Below the pieces are notes generated by a model. The model did not search any database. It was given only the letters and a program-made list of their open reading frames with translations, and was not told the DNA's origin. Source: Podospora pseudocomata (lineage: Eukaryota > Ascomycota > Sordariomycetes > Sordariales > Podosporaceae). Taken from it: a stretch of 64,000 nucleotides of DNA. Shown one piece after another: positions 47,370-59,080 of the stretch; positions within the stretch are counted from its first letter, which is position 1, and each line of letters begins with the position of its first letter. Position numbers and translations under genes: made by a program. The stretch spans positions 1,984,001 through 2,048,000 of the forward strand of contig NW_026946366.1 of the NCBI RefSeq assembly GCF_035222375.1, written 5' to 3'.

Positions 47370-49736
47370 ATGATCAGCTGGGCGCTCAAGCGCAACAACA
47401 ATAAGGACGCTGACACCGCGCGCGACGCGACCGGCGGGGGTACGAGATCCCACTCCCGCAGAACCTCAAGAAAGTTTTTAGGACACCGAACTCAGACAAA
47501 TACAGATGATACAATCCAGCTGGACATGCCCGACACGCCAGCGCCGGTATTTGCTGTGCGCGCGTTGAAGACAGCCATCTTCGGGACCCCCGCAGCCCGC
47601 GCCGACCGTCGAGCCTCGAGACTGTCAGCAGCAAACAAGTCCGCACCCGTAAAACCCGATGTCGTTTCTGTCCCCGAAAAGTCGCCTGCGAAACCACCCG
47701 GCATTCTTCTAACCCCAGGCACTGGCGCCGCCCGTCGAAAACGAGTGTCTTTTGGCCATGACGTCAAGCAAGGCTCAGGAGGACCGGCGAGATCGAGCAA
47801 CGGCGAACTTGACGATCCGAGTTCATGGGCTGGCAGGCCTGCGGATACCCCGATTCCGAAAGCGAAGACGAAATTGCAGCAGACTTTGGAAAACGCACGG
47901 CGTAACAAGGCCGAGGAGACCACCACCGAGGTCAGGGACTTTGCCTCCCACGACAACGAACAGGAGGGGGCTTGGGAAGAGGTGGACGATGATTATGATG
48001 AGTCGGACTACGAGGCCGACATCACGACCGATCTGAACGAGCCTCACTCCAGGTCTGGTCAGTACTGGAAGTCCTACTTTGAAACCTACCACGCCGATGC
48101 AAAGGCCGAGATGGAGAAATTGGTTAAGTACAAGCAACTCGCAAAGTCTTATGCGAAGATGAAGGACACGGAGGCCGACGAGCTGAAGCAAAATCTGAGG
48201 GAGGAACAGGAGAAGGTCCAGCAAATGGAGGAGAAGCTGGCTGAGATGGGTAGGCAGGTGGCTGCCAAGACTCAACGGAACGGAGGGCAAGCCGATATGC
48301 AGTTGGTAAATGAGCTGAACAAGCAGACGGCACTCGCACGGGAGTACAAGCTTCAGGTTGAAGAGCTGGAAGATTTGCTTCATGATGAGATGAGCGAGGA
48401 CGAGCCAAAAGGAGCACGACAACGCCGCGTTGCCTCTCCACGGACCCACCGGACCCTTATGGAAGCCCAGCGGGAACTGAGAAAAGCGAGGTCACAGCTA
48501 AGGGAGATGGATAGTCTGCGGGAAGAGCGGGATAAACTGCGTTCCGACTTGAAGTTCGCCGAGCAAAGGTCCACCAAGCTTGCTGACGAGAACAAGAAGC
48601 TGTCTGGGGAGTTGTCTAAGAGCAGCACCAAGATTCAGGACCTGGAGAAGAACCTTAGCGAATCAAAGGCCTCGTTCGATAAGTTGAAGGAGGACGCCAA
48701 GAACCGGTTCAGGGAGGCCCGGGAGGTGTTGGAGACCAAGAACAAGAAGATTTCCGAACTCCAAGACCAGATCGCCTCCCTCAAGAAGGACCCCACCGAG
48801 ACCAAACGAGCCACCTGCGCAACTCGAGGTCTGAGTCTAGACGAAAAGTCCAAACCCACCGCTGACCGCCCAGCAGCATCATTACAATCCCTCGAAACAG
48901 CAGAAGAAGACCACACTCGTCTTTTGCGAGAGCTTAAAGAACTGAAAAGAGCCAGCCTCCAAACAGCCACCACCACAACTACCACGCGAGATAAGAACCG
49001 CCCCAGTGTAGACGGGTATAAATACACCTCGACAACCGACGACCTCCAAACCCTCGCCACCTCCCGCGCCCTCCGCGATAGAATCGAGAGCGAATTCGGC
49101 GTCGGGAAAAAGTCTCAACTCTCCTTCCCAACTCCCGCGGGTAACATCCTCATCGACCGCGCCAACCTCCCCGACAGCCCCTCCCCCAATCCGAGGTCTA
49201 TCCCCTTCTCAAAGGAAGATGTCATCTCCCGATCACCAAGCAGAGGCTCATCCCGCCCACGAACATCACGGATATCCATCTCGAGAGAAAACCTCAGGTC
49301 GAAAAGCAGCACCGACACCAACGAGTCCGAAAAGCGCCTCACCAACGGCAGCCGCACCTCCCTCGTGCAGCCCCGGAAGAAATTTCCTCCTCCTACCCCC
49401 GCTGCTGCGGTGCGGTCGCTCCCTACGTTGGATGTCACCGAGGACTTGACGCAAGACCCAGAAGCAGCAGGGGGGATCGACCTCGTGACGGGGAAATCTG
49501 CCCGGCTGGGTGGTGGTGGCGGTGGCGGTGGGGGTGTTGACAAGCGGCAGGATCCAAACAGTAGCGCTGTCTGGAGCACCATGAACGCGTCACAGCTTGC
49601 AATGCCGGCGGATCGAAAGGCGGCGGCTATTGCGCGGTTGCAGAGGAAGAAGGCGGCGAGGTTGCAGATGGAGAGGATCAATGGCGGGGATGGGAGGACA
49701 GGGACGAGGAATAAGGAGAATTTGAGGCCTTATTAA
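47370..49736 (+). CDS. Spindle pole body protein, Cut12 type
   Basis: A single exon encodes 788 residues beginning MISWALKRNNN. The Cut12-family region lies at about 225-330 (YWKSYFETYHADAKAEMEK, then YKQLAKSYAKMKDTEADEL). It runs into long coiled coil up to about residue 480 (MEEKLAEMGRQVA, LREMDSLREERDKLRSDLK). In fission yeast Cut12 anchors at the spindle pole body and links it to Plo1 activation. The N-terminal third contains SP/TP sites and an RKRVSFGHDVK element, a form of the PP1-docking motif [RK]VxF, which agrees with the known PP1 binding of Cut12. The tail is Ser/Arg-rich with a poly-Gly run. The upstream in-frame codons contain no ATG. The family assignment is from the central region; the details are inference. 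Confidence 0.82.
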   Translation: MISWALKRNNNKDADTARDATGGGTRSHSRRTSRKFLGHRTQTNTDDTIQLDMPDTPAPVFAVRALKTAIFGTPAARADRRASRLSAANKSAPVKPDVVSVPEKSPAKPPGILLTPGTGAARRKRVSFGHDVKQGSGGPARSSNGELDDPSSWAGRPADTPIPKAKTKLQQTLENARRNKAEETTTEVRDFASHDNEQEGAWEEVDDDYDESDYEADITTDLNEPHSRSGQYWKSYFETYHADAKAEMEKLVKYKQLAKSYAKMKDTEADELKQNLREEQEKVQQMEEKLAEMGRQVAAKTQRNGGQADMQLVNELNKQTALAREYKLQVEELEDLLHDEMSEDEPKGARQRRVASPRTHRTLMEAQRELRKARSQLREMDSLREERDKLRSDLKFAEQRSTKLADENKKLSGELSKSSTKIQDLEKNLSESKASFDKLKEDAKNRFREAREVLETKNKKISELQDQIASLKKDPTETKRATCATRGLSLDEKSKPTADRPAASLQSLETAEEDHTRLLRELKELKRASLQTATTTTTTRDKNRPSVDGYKYTSTTDDLQTLATSRALRDRIESEFGVGKKSQLSFPTPAGNILIDRANLPDSPSPNPRSIPFSKEDVISRSPSRGSSRPRTSRISISRENLRSKSSTDTNESEKRLTNGSRTSLVQPRKKFPPPTPAAAVRSLPTLDVTEDLTQDPEAAGGIDLVTGKSARLGGGGGGGGGVDKRQDPNSSAVWSTMNASQLAMPADRKAAAIARLQRKKAARLQMERINGGDGRTGTRNKENLRPY

Positions 49737-50462
49737 GGGTGTCGTTGAGGGTAATGGATATATGATGGATGGGGAGGGTGATAGACATTGTTTATTCTTT
49801 GTGAGCATGGCAACAACATAAAGGGGTGGGAGCAGGCATCATGGGGACATAATTCGGGACTCTGGATGGGATTGATTGATTTGATATATCATGGCGGCGG
49901 TGTTTTGTTTGTAAAGGCTGTTGGTATATTTATTTGTATAAAGGCATGTCAGGTTTGGAGGAGAGAGCAACTGCTGGTTACGTTGTTTTACCATTCTTGA
50001 TAGGGATTTCTCTGCTATACTCAATACCTGCAAACATTATCATTTACACTCATCTCTGTGATTGCCTTATCAAAATATACCATTGATTACATTGATAATA
50101 ATTATATGTATATCTCTTCTCAAGTATGACCCCTCTTCTCCCTGTCTGCCCTCTCTGGCTGGCCATACACAAGAGCCACAAGCTGCTCCGGTCCTTCTCC
50201 GCAAACCCTATGGTATACAATCCCCCTCTCTTCATCCCATCATGTTGCCAAGTTCCCCCAAATACCCTACATCTTTTGGTATCACGTTAACACAAAATGC
50301 AATGCTTTGTAACCCCCCGACCACGTAAGGACCAAGCAACCCAAAAACGAGATCACTTGACCCTCCCTTTTCGGCTTTCCCCCAGTCCGCTCGGAGCGCA
50401 CAAAACAATCCCATACCAATACCCAAATCCCAGAACCGATCGTAAAATCCAGTATCAACGCC
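49737..50462. other. Convergent 3' region, Cut12-type gene / CaaX-USP gene
   Basis: About 730 bp, AT-rich, carrying the two 3' UTRs. No other feature is visible. Confidence 0.5.
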
Positions 50463-53272
50463 TCACATAATGCTGCACTCCCGCTCAGGTAACCCATCCT
50501 TCGAGTCTTTCCCCTTCCCCTTTTCCTTTTTCTCTTTCTTCTCCCCATCCCCATCCTTATCCTTCTTTTTTCCCTTATCCTTCTTGCTCCCTCCGTGATG
50601 CCCCAAGTGATGATGATGGTGCTCCTTCTCCTTATCCTTTCTGCTCTCCTTGGCGGTTTCAGACCCCGAGCCTTCCTCCTCTGTCACCACAGCCTGCTCA
50701 TCCACCGCGGCAACCCCATCAACAGATGGGACTACCACCACAGTAGTACTCCCGTTGCTAGACGTCGACCCATCCTTGTTCGGCCGAATAAATCCAAGTC
50801 TCGAGATGGTGGAGCTAAGCCTTCCCTCGCCTATCTGACTAGTAGGGCGAGATTTACTTCCCGTCTTTGTGAACTTGGCTGCCGCACGGGATAGTCTAGC
50901 AGCTGTGGATTCTTCCTTGCCTTCTTCCTGAGTGGCGGTAGGTGTCGTGACCGCAGGTGAAGTTGCCTCTGGTGTAACTGGGGCCGCGGCGGCTGCATCA
51001 GAAACAGACAAGCTACCACGTCTGGAGTGCTCAGCCTTGGAGTTGATTGAATACGGGTCGTCGTCGAAGCTGAGGCGCTGGTCCATGTTCATTTCCGAGC
51101 TCAGCCGGATCGAGGGCTTCTCGCTGTTTTGGGTGAGGGTGGTGGCAGAGTCAAAGAAGCCACTAGTCGCCCTCGAAATCGTACCATTCACGGATTCCTT
51201 GGGTGTTTCGACAATCAGAGTAGCCGGGACCTTTCCGTTCAAGTCCTTGTAAGCCGGAGGTTCGGTAATAGAACCATCTGTGGAAGCCGTCGTGACGTCA
51301 ACCATGGGAACGACCTGGTAGAAGAGAAGATATGGCATTTCTTCTCGTAGCGACTGCTTGATATCATCGACGTACGTCACTCGATTCTCCACCGCGAGGT
51401 CGTCAAACTTTGCCCACTGCTGCTCTTCGTAGTCGGGAGGCGGGTCGTCCTCGTATCTTCGGTTCTCGGTCAGCAGCTTCGGAGCCACCCGAGCAAACGA
51501 GATATAGTGACCACTATGCAGGGAATCTCCGCGGTGACAGACCACTGATTGCAGTACCAGCTTGAATTCTTCCCGAAGCCCACTGGAATCCTTGTACTTG
51601 GTGTTGATGTCCTCCGCCATGAACTGAGGCAATCGCAAACTGTCCGGGATATCGATCAGAGTATTTTGTCGCTTAGGAACACCCTGTTCTGTCATTGTGT
51701 ATCTCTTCAAGCAGATCCCTACCACCGGTCGTTGGGTAAAATGGCGAGCTACTTCAGCGTCATTACTAGGTTCGCTGTTTGTTGTGGCATGCCATGCTAC
51801 AGTATGTTAGCCATGAATTTCCGCTGACAAATGTATGCATGCGGGACACCCACGGATTAGCCGGAAAAACTGCCACGCTGGTATCGTGACAGCCTTTACA
51901 ATTGTTGAAATCTTTCGCTTGTGCTTCGGGGAGGTGCTCTCTGCTTCACCGTTGGATGCCAGGTCCTCCTCGTTCTTGACCACAATTCGCTGTATGATGC
52001 TCGTAGATCTATTACGCGACACAGCCGGCGACTCGGCGGCAGCCTCCAGGGTGGGGTTCGTCATGGATACCGGGGAATGTGTGATGGTCTCTTGTAACGT
52101 CCATCTGCGCTGGAGTTTCGAGCTCTCGCCATTGTCGGTCGGCGTTGCCGCGTCCTCATCTGTGGTGCCCAATAATGTGTTTTTGGGTGTCGAGAATCCG
52201 CCCTTCTTCTCCTCGAGGCTGTCTCGAAGCACATCGACCTTGTTGTTGAAGTACTCCTCCAGGCAGTCCTCGAGTTTGATGCCCTTGCCCGACGGATCGG
52301 GAGGGACGGCAAGGTTGAGTAACCGCTCGTGTACCACTTTGTGATCATCCACATCGCCCTTTCCTTGGTGAAACAAATCGACCTGCAGCGTAAGTAGAGG
52401 TAGCTGTAGTGTCTCTGTAATAAATGCAAAAGCCTCTGAGGTGTCTTGCTGTTCCAACAACTGGGCTTCCTTCCACCCACACGCAGCAAGCGATTCCTGG
52501 ATGTGTTGTGTCTGGACATCAAGTCAGCTTAACCCCGTCAACAAGACTGCTAGGCTCCTACCATATCTGTAGGAATCAACTTTCCGCTTCTCAACATGTT
52601 GACCCATAACCGTAACAAGGCAGCCAGTTTCCTTTGAGCCTCGTCCGTAGAGTCATTCTTGAGCATGCACTCGAAGGCCTGGAGCTTGGCGAACATGGCA
52701 AATAGCAGGGCGTCGAGATAACAAGTAACATTTCCCCTGTTCACGGCGCCCAGCATTTGGACATTGGCGTTGTATGGCTGTATTATCCCAGCGAACGCCT
52801 GCTGTTGTAGCTGTAACAGCTCCAGAGCCTTGTCGACGTCGCCGTCGGCGAACTTGGAGTCGAGGGCATAACGGATAATGTCGGTTGTGATCTCGTGGTA
52901 GTTGAGCTCTTCGAGTTTCTTTTTGATCTCCTCGACCTGTAATATGACTGTCAGCACCTATTCAACTTCACAAGCTATAGAGGCTAGACGACTCCAACAA
53001 ACACACCTTTCCAGTTTCTTTTTCCTCTACCTCCTTTTCCTTTTGGGCTTGTTTTGCGGACTCTGGCCTAAAGATAGACAGCCAGGAATCAATCCCCAAT
53101 GGGCGAGCCTAGACAAAATCGTCAGCAATTGACCAAGCTTTCTCGGAGCCGAGACAGCTTTTCCCACACGGACCTTTGCGCCGGGTTCAGACGACTTGTT
53201 TCGTCGGTGGCTCCCACTCTTGTCTCGCACGCTCCTGAATTTTTTAGGCATGATCATCTGTGCTGCCTTCAT
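50463..53272 (-). CDS. USP-family deubiquitinase, CYLD-like Cys box, C-terminal CaaX motif
   Basis: Exons 53174-53272, 53007-53108, 52562-52936, 51854-52511 and 50463-51796 splice to 855 residues. Residues about 68-110 (VEEIKKKLEELNYHEITTD) look like a UBA/CUE-type helical region. The catalytic Cys box is RGNVTCYLDALLFAMF (Cys139), closer to the SCYLDSTLF box of CYLD than to the common NTCxxNS form. The TSEAFAF segment and QRPVVGICLKRYTM follow. The His box is HRGDSLHSGHYISF (about 505), then WAKFDD, so it appears active. The C-terminus is a disordered Ser/Thr region, a His run, a Lys-rich tract (KKEKKEKGKGKDSKDG) and ends CSIM. This is a CaaX box with Met last, which predicts farnesylation. 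The first donor (GTCCGT) is unusual but gives the only open continuation (ARPLGIDSWLSIFRPE). The start could instead be one of two ATGs 5 and 7 codons downstream. Confidence 0.85.
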
Positions 53273-55621
53273 CTTGGTGGTTTTGCGCAGCGCATCGATA
53301 TATGCGGCTGTTGGGAGAGCGAGGTGACTGTGTGTTGTATCCGCCACAGAGGTTGTACCATGTATGGGGCAGGTACCGGGACGTGGGGGACCGCACAGCA
53401 AGGCAACCTATGCGAAAATGGACATCGAAGGCGCAGTGCGACAGGGAGCAGTCAAAAAAAGGAAAAACAAGGTAAGATTAGTCAAGAATGAAGGTATCCG
53501 CCTCGAAGAAGTGTTGACCGTCGACCGAAAGATCCCAAGGTTCGTGTTTGGATATCGTTAAGGTAGTTGGGATGAGGGGTTAGGTTTCAGGCGCACTGAG
53601 CAAGTATTAAGTTGGGGCTTTGCGATGAACCCTCGAGCGCTCAACAAGCGAAGGGGCGCCCGCCGGGCTGATGACGATGGGTGCCTGCCACCGGTGCTCC
53701 GAACCGAATTGCCTAAAATGACGAGGTCAACCGCTGGAGGCAACGTCGATATCAAGAGCGCTGGAGATAGAAAGGCTGAGCGCCAAACACGGGGGACGGG
53801 AAGTTGAGAAGGCGGTAGCTTGTTCGCCAACGGACAAGGCCAACAAATTGAAGGGCCAAAGAGGGGCCCAAAGACGTGGGCAGCGCAACGCGTGGCGGAT
53901 GGGGATGTGGACAAGGATGATAAGACCTGTGGACCACAGGGGAAGTGGATGCCCAAAATGTTCACTTTAGCTTTTGCTTATCATGGAGCAACAAGTTGCC
54001 AGAGCAGAGTTTCAGAGTTCAGAGTTCAGAGTTAAGATGCTGCTCTTCTTCGGCCACTGATCATCGAGTCATTTAAGGCGTTCGTTGGATAGTAGCTCTG
54101 CTGGCTAAATGTCCCCACACACGCGCGACTGATCAAAACCACGAGACAGCATTTTGAATTTCTTGCACAGATACGAATATACAAGCGCTGTGGCTACCTT
54201 ATCCTACCTGCTGGCCTGCGATTGGATCGCAATGTTCCAGTGAACACCCAGATGCGCACTCCTGACCCAGAACCCCGTTTCTGTGGGGGAAAGAAGGTTA
54301 GCTGATGGCGCTCAATAGGGCTGGGCTGTCCATGATGTTGCATCGATAGCTGCGTCTGCACCTGTCAGTCGAACCGCGTTTTGGGATCTGCAGTTTGACA
54401 GAGACCCTTGCCCCGCCTTGCCCCCCGTTCGCAGGTCCGATCGGGGGCTTCGTTATGGTGCTTACCCTAAACGGGCAGATTGACGTCTCCAATGACGCTC
54501 TAGAAGATCTACAAGGGTCTAGAAGAAAGCTTTATCTCGATGCCTGCTGTTGCTGCCATAGTATTATGAGGGTGACTGGCGGCAAATGACGAGTGTGGTG
54601 TTGGCTGGATTTGCAGGTCTACGTAATTCTCAGACCGCTTCCAGAGTCCCAGTGGGAAACGTGTCGTGAGGTGGTGGCAGATGGTCGTAGTTACCAGAGG
54701 GACTTTCGCGGCGTAAGCGTCTCATGATGGCTCAGCAAATCGGTCCGGAGAGCCAGAGGCCCAGACACCGGGACAGCAGCACCGAATGTGATGCCTATTG
54801 GTACAAATATACTTCTTCCCCTATAAATAAGCACACTGCGAGCGACCATATTCTTTCATCCTTCGCAGCATCCTGGGCCACAATTGTGGTCCAAGAGGAC
54901 ATTGGTCACCTCATCAGATCCATCTCGCGACTGTGAGAACACACAAGTCTGTTTTAGGCCAAGTATAGGGGGACTGTTTGATTGATATGCTGGCGCAGAG
55001 ACATGACGTCACGATAATATGTTCGTTGTGTTATGCTAGAGAAAATAAAGTGTGATGGAGTAATAGTTGATCTGTTGGCCATCAAGGTGTTGAGGGATAA
55101 CGCTGAAGCACTGTTTTCAAGGCGCAGTAATGAGTAAGGCAGCGGGGCTGGACATGTGAGACAGACGTCGACGCATGTATCGTAAGTTGAACTTTGGAGA
55201 AGATCCTGTTTTGCTAGTAATGAGCTGATCGCGCTACATGACCCGAGGTGAATGCTCCGGATATCATGGTGTTTTCCCCATGGAAATGTGCAGTGGAAAT
55301 GCTTACCAACAACAAATGCACGGAAAACGGCATGCGCCAACTGAGGGGTTCGATTGGACGGCCCCGGACTCTTGCCAGCCAGAGACCCACATTCCCCACG
55401 AAATCAACCTCGGCAGGGAAGGGGTAGCTTGGAACTCGGCTCAACCATCAGCTGAGCCGAACCATTCATCGCCATGCATTGAACTCAAAGTGCACCCGTA
55501 TTGACCTTGATGCATACGTTTATTAGCAGTGCCGTTGCCTCTGTTCTTTTAGAGTTTGTCGACCTTTTGCCAATTCACCAAATCAATCAAGTCTTGTTGA
55601 AAGTTTAAAGCCACCAGAAAC
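53273..55621. other. About 2.3 kb divergent intergenic region
   Basis: It separates the USP gene from the acyl-CoA dehydrogenase gene. Short open frames show nothing recognisable. There is a four-copy CAGAGTT repeat at 54005-54033 and an orphan TATA-like element CTATAAATAA at 54821-54830 (+) with no convincing gene after it. Confidence 0.5.
54005..54033 (+). repeat. Short tandem repeat, four CAGAGTT units
   Basis: Four CAGAGTT units occur at 54005-54033, with one extra T after the first. No function is apparent. Confidence 0.6.
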
Positions 55622-57157
55622 ATGTCGGCCCAGATCCCCATTGCTGTATGATGAAGCCCCCATTGCATACGCTCCACCTCCGCATCTAGCAAGCATATCA
55701 CTAACATCCAGGTGCAGGTCCGCGATCGCGTTAGCGACAAGGCCGCGAAGACGTTGGACATCGTTGCCAAGTTCGTTGATGAAGAGTGTATTCCGTATGG
55801 TTCACCTCACCGCTTTCCATATTGAAACCACAGCCGGTCTAATGATGTCACCTCAGTGCCGATACTGTCTTTGAGGCCCAGGTTGGCGTTGGTGAGGCGA
55901 GATGGCAGGCTCACCCCAAGATCCTCGAGGACCTCAAGGAGAAGGCGAGGTCCCTCGGCCTCTGGAACATGTTCCTGCCCAAGGGTCACTACAAGGAGTC
56001 TCCGGGCTTCACCAACCTCGAGTATGGCTTGATGGCCGAGTGGTTGGGCAAGTCCAGAGTTGCCTCCGAGGCGGTCAACTGTGCTGCTCCTGATACCGGC
56101 AACATGGAGGTGTTGGCCAAGTATGGCAATGATGCCCAAAAGGCTCAGTGGCTCAAGCCCTTGATGGACGGTGTCATCCGTTCGGCTTTCCTCATGACAG
56201 AGCCTCAGGTCGCCTCTTCAGATGCTCGGAACATTGAGCTGAAGATGGTCAGAGACGGTGATCACTATGTCTTGAACGGCTCCGTAAGTGCCATCGTCTT
56301 GCTCAACTACACTGCGTAACACTAACAACAGAACACAGAAATGGTGGTCCAGTGGTGCCGGTGACCCGCGCTGCAAGATCTACATCGTCATGGGCAAGAG
56401 TGACCCCAACAACAAGGACCCGTACAAGCAGCAATCCGTCATCCTTGTGCCATCAGACACCAAGGGCATCACTATCCACCGCATGCTTTCTGTCTACGGC
56501 TACGACGATGCGCCCCATGGCCACGGCCACATTACCTTCCACAATGTCCGCGTCCCGGCTACCAACCTTGTGCTTGGAGAGGGTCGTGGCTTCGAGATCA
56601 TCCAGGGCCGTCTCGGTCCCGGCCGTATCCACCACGCCATGAGAACCATTGGTGCTGCTGAGCGTGCCTTGGAGTGGATGCTTATGCGTATCAACGACCC
56701 GACAAAGACTCCCTTCGGCAAGCAGCTTCGTGAGCATGGCGTTATCCTCGAGTGGGTTGCCAAGTCCCGTCTGGAGATTGACGCTGCTCGCCTGGTTGTT
56801 CTCAACGCTGCCATCAAGATGGACGAGCAAGGTCCCAAGGCCGCGCTGAAGGAGATCGCCCAGGCCAAGGTTCTCGTTCCCCAGACTGCCCTGACTGTCA
56901 TTGACAGGGCCGTCCAGTCCTTCGGTGGAGCTGGTGTCAGTCAGGACACTCCCTTGGCCAACATGTGGGCTCAGATCCGCACCCTCAGACTGGCGGATGG
57001 ACCAGATGAGGTGCATCTGCAGCAGATGGGCAGGAACGAGAACCGCCGTGGCAAGGAGGTTGCTGCCAAGATTGCTGCTCAAAAAGCAAAGGCTGAGGAG
57101 TTGTTGAAGAAGTACAACATCACCAGATCGGAGATTGGCTCCAACATCAAGCGCTAA
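55622..57157 (+). CDS. Acyl-CoA dehydrogenase (ACAD10/11-like)
   Basis: This flavoenzyme catalyses alpha,beta-dehydrogenation of an acyl-CoA. Exons 55622-55645, 55712-55794, 55857-56283 and 56339-57157 splice to 450 residues. Features include the FAD/substrate segment [16 protein letters not shown], the conserved [13 protein letters not shown] after intron 3, [21 protein letters not shown] and the C-terminal helices with [15 protein letters not shown] and [11 protein letters not shown]. The last two are typical of the ACAD10/ACAD11 branch, whose bacterial and fungal members are stand-alone. No PTS1 is seen at the C-terminus (ending SNIKR) and no convincing mitochondrial presequence, so location is open. 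The acceptor before exon 2 could be six bases downstream, removing Val-Gln. The intron 3 acceptor was chosen to give the conserved KWW. Confidence 0.93.
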
Positions 57158-57872
57158 TTTTTTATGCTATAAACACTTTTGGATTCAGGCGAATATTTTT
57201 GGCATCTGGGAATGACATTACATTATCAATATTTTGTATCTACTGCTCCACCAACAGAATGGGATTTTTCAGTGACTTGTTGATTTCTCGCTGTAAACAA
57301 TGGGCGTTTTGGGGTGATCGCAGTCGCCGAGCGCCGTGACTGTGCCTCTCGCCAGGGGCAAGGGCTTGGGGGTTGTGGAGCCCGTGCGTCAATGCTCGGT
57401 TGCCCGGTCGTTGTTACCCAAAACGGTAGTCTGTTGTTTTTTTTTCTGCCGGAACCTGTTTCCTGCACCACACACTTGCTCAATTCACTTACGGTCCAAA
57501 CAACCCACAGCCCAGCATTGACTCTCGCCCCAGTTTGGCAGCCAATTTAAACCGACCAACCGCTCCCTTCACCAATTTTGCCCCTCGTCGCCTCCAGATA
57601 CCAGCATCTTTGCTACCTCGGACAACACAAATCCTGCTTTTTTGGCTCCCCCATCTCGTGTTGTTTACGCAACCTACCTTTAGCTCGGATCGCTTGGACA
57701 TATTCGATTCGTCGATTGCACCTACCCTCCATTCCAGTAGCAGCCCGAGCCCTTCCGTTCCCGTTGCTTGCCCAACCGACCGACCAAACCAAGAACCAGT
57801 TCTTGTACGACCAAAACAAACCATTACACCATACAACCATCAGCTGGCAAACCAGTCAAACAACATATAACG
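57158..57872. other. Intergenic / long 5' UTR of the Spo12-family gene
   Basis: This holds the acyl-CoA dehydrogenase 3' flank followed by a pyrimidine- and CA-rich leader. The leader contains open stretches without a recognisable product. Confidence 0.5.
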
Positions 57873-58372
57873 ATGCCTTCCAACGTCCTCGCTGCCAAGG
57901 ACGTCAACATGTCGCTTCCTACCACCAACAACAACAACACGACCCAGACCTCGACTGATACCTGCGGCAAGCCCGATACTATGAGCATGGAGTACCACCG
58001 TCAGGTCTTTCAGAACAAGATGGCGGCACAGGAGGAGTATGTCTTCCCTCGATCATTCTACTTTCTGTTTGATCAAGTCGCTAACACGCACCCTCCCAGG
58101 AAAACTTACATTTCCCCCTCGGATAACCTCATGTCCCCTTGCACAGCCAAGCTGAGTGCCTTCCGCAGCAAGCAAGTCGGCAAGTAAGTACACACCTCGC
58201 TACCTCTGTCCTATCTTCTGACCACAGATGCTAACCGCACTCCCCCAACAGAGTCAAGCCCAAATCCCTCTTCGCCCAGGCGTCTTCTAAGAAGCTCGAC
58301 GCCGCGGGCCAGAGCAGCCTGCTGTTCGGCAACAAGCCCAAGCCCGCCGCTCCTCCTGCCGGCAGCAGCTAG
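57873..58372 (+). CDS. Spo12-family cell-cycle protein
   Basis: Exons 57873-58036, 58100-58183 and 58252-58372 splice to 122 residues. The core YISPSDNLMSPCTAKLSAFR (about residues 58-77) is the Spo12 motif. In budding yeast Spo12 belongs to the FEAR network that promotes Cdc14 release in anaphase, and the two Ser-Pro sites in the motif are phosphorylated. The rest is Asn/Thr-rich at the N-terminus and Lys/Ala/Pro-rich at the C-terminus, with no other domain. Both introns are short with standard ends (GTATGT and GTAAGT donors). Function is inferred from the motif, which is the only conserved part of this small family. Confidence 0.88.
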
Positions 58373-59080
58373 GCATTGGACACGGCGAAACATGAACACC
58401 CTTTTTCTTTTTCTCTTCGACATGACCGTTCTCCTCCGACCATAACGGAAACCCTTATTTTCTGTTTGTTTGATTACATCGCTTCTATTTTTTCCTTTGT
58501 CAGAGTACGTACACACACTCCCTCTACACAAGAGGGGTGAAGGGGGCAAATTGGTCTATCGGAGGTTTGGGAGGTATTGGGAAACATCAAAGGCGTTTGA
58601 GGTTTGGCTTGCCAGAGAGTTTTTGCTTTGACACTTTACTTTGCCAGACTACCCAAAAGAAATCGGGGTAAAAGGAAGGGGAGTTTTTTTACTGGGGAAA
58701 GATGATTACTACATGATGGATTACACTTTTGCTTTTTTTAGGCACAGACAAAACAATTGATGGGGTGGTGCATTATTGCTGCCGTATACATTATCTCTGT
58801 CTTTTTCTTTTTTGTTGGTGATTGTGTTACTGGCTGGCCTTGACCAGAGTGTTTGTATCGAGGGTGGCGGTTTGACATTTGATACATGGTACCGGGTTCT
58901 TCTCATGGCATTTTCATCACCCCTTCCGGATACAGATAATCCACAGCGACAACTCTCAATCTCAATTTATAGACGCATCACATCAACAGTACCTATTTTG
59001 ATACTTGTTTCAGCGCTAGAATCATTCTCATATTTTTCTCGACTAACTACCACCACCACCACCACGACCACGAAACGAAA
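58373..59080. other. Convergent 3' region, Spo12-family gene / DRG1
   Basis: About 700 bp with both 3' UTRs and a short ACC/CAC tract (about 59050-59067). Nothing else is seen. Confidence 0.5.

Noticed and set aside
35354-53272. Idea of a ubiquitin gene cluster (pseudo-USP, CDC34, CaaX-USP)
   Set aside because: The three genes are separated by unrelated genes and each is a conserved housekeeping-type family. Proximity alone does not support a joint system.
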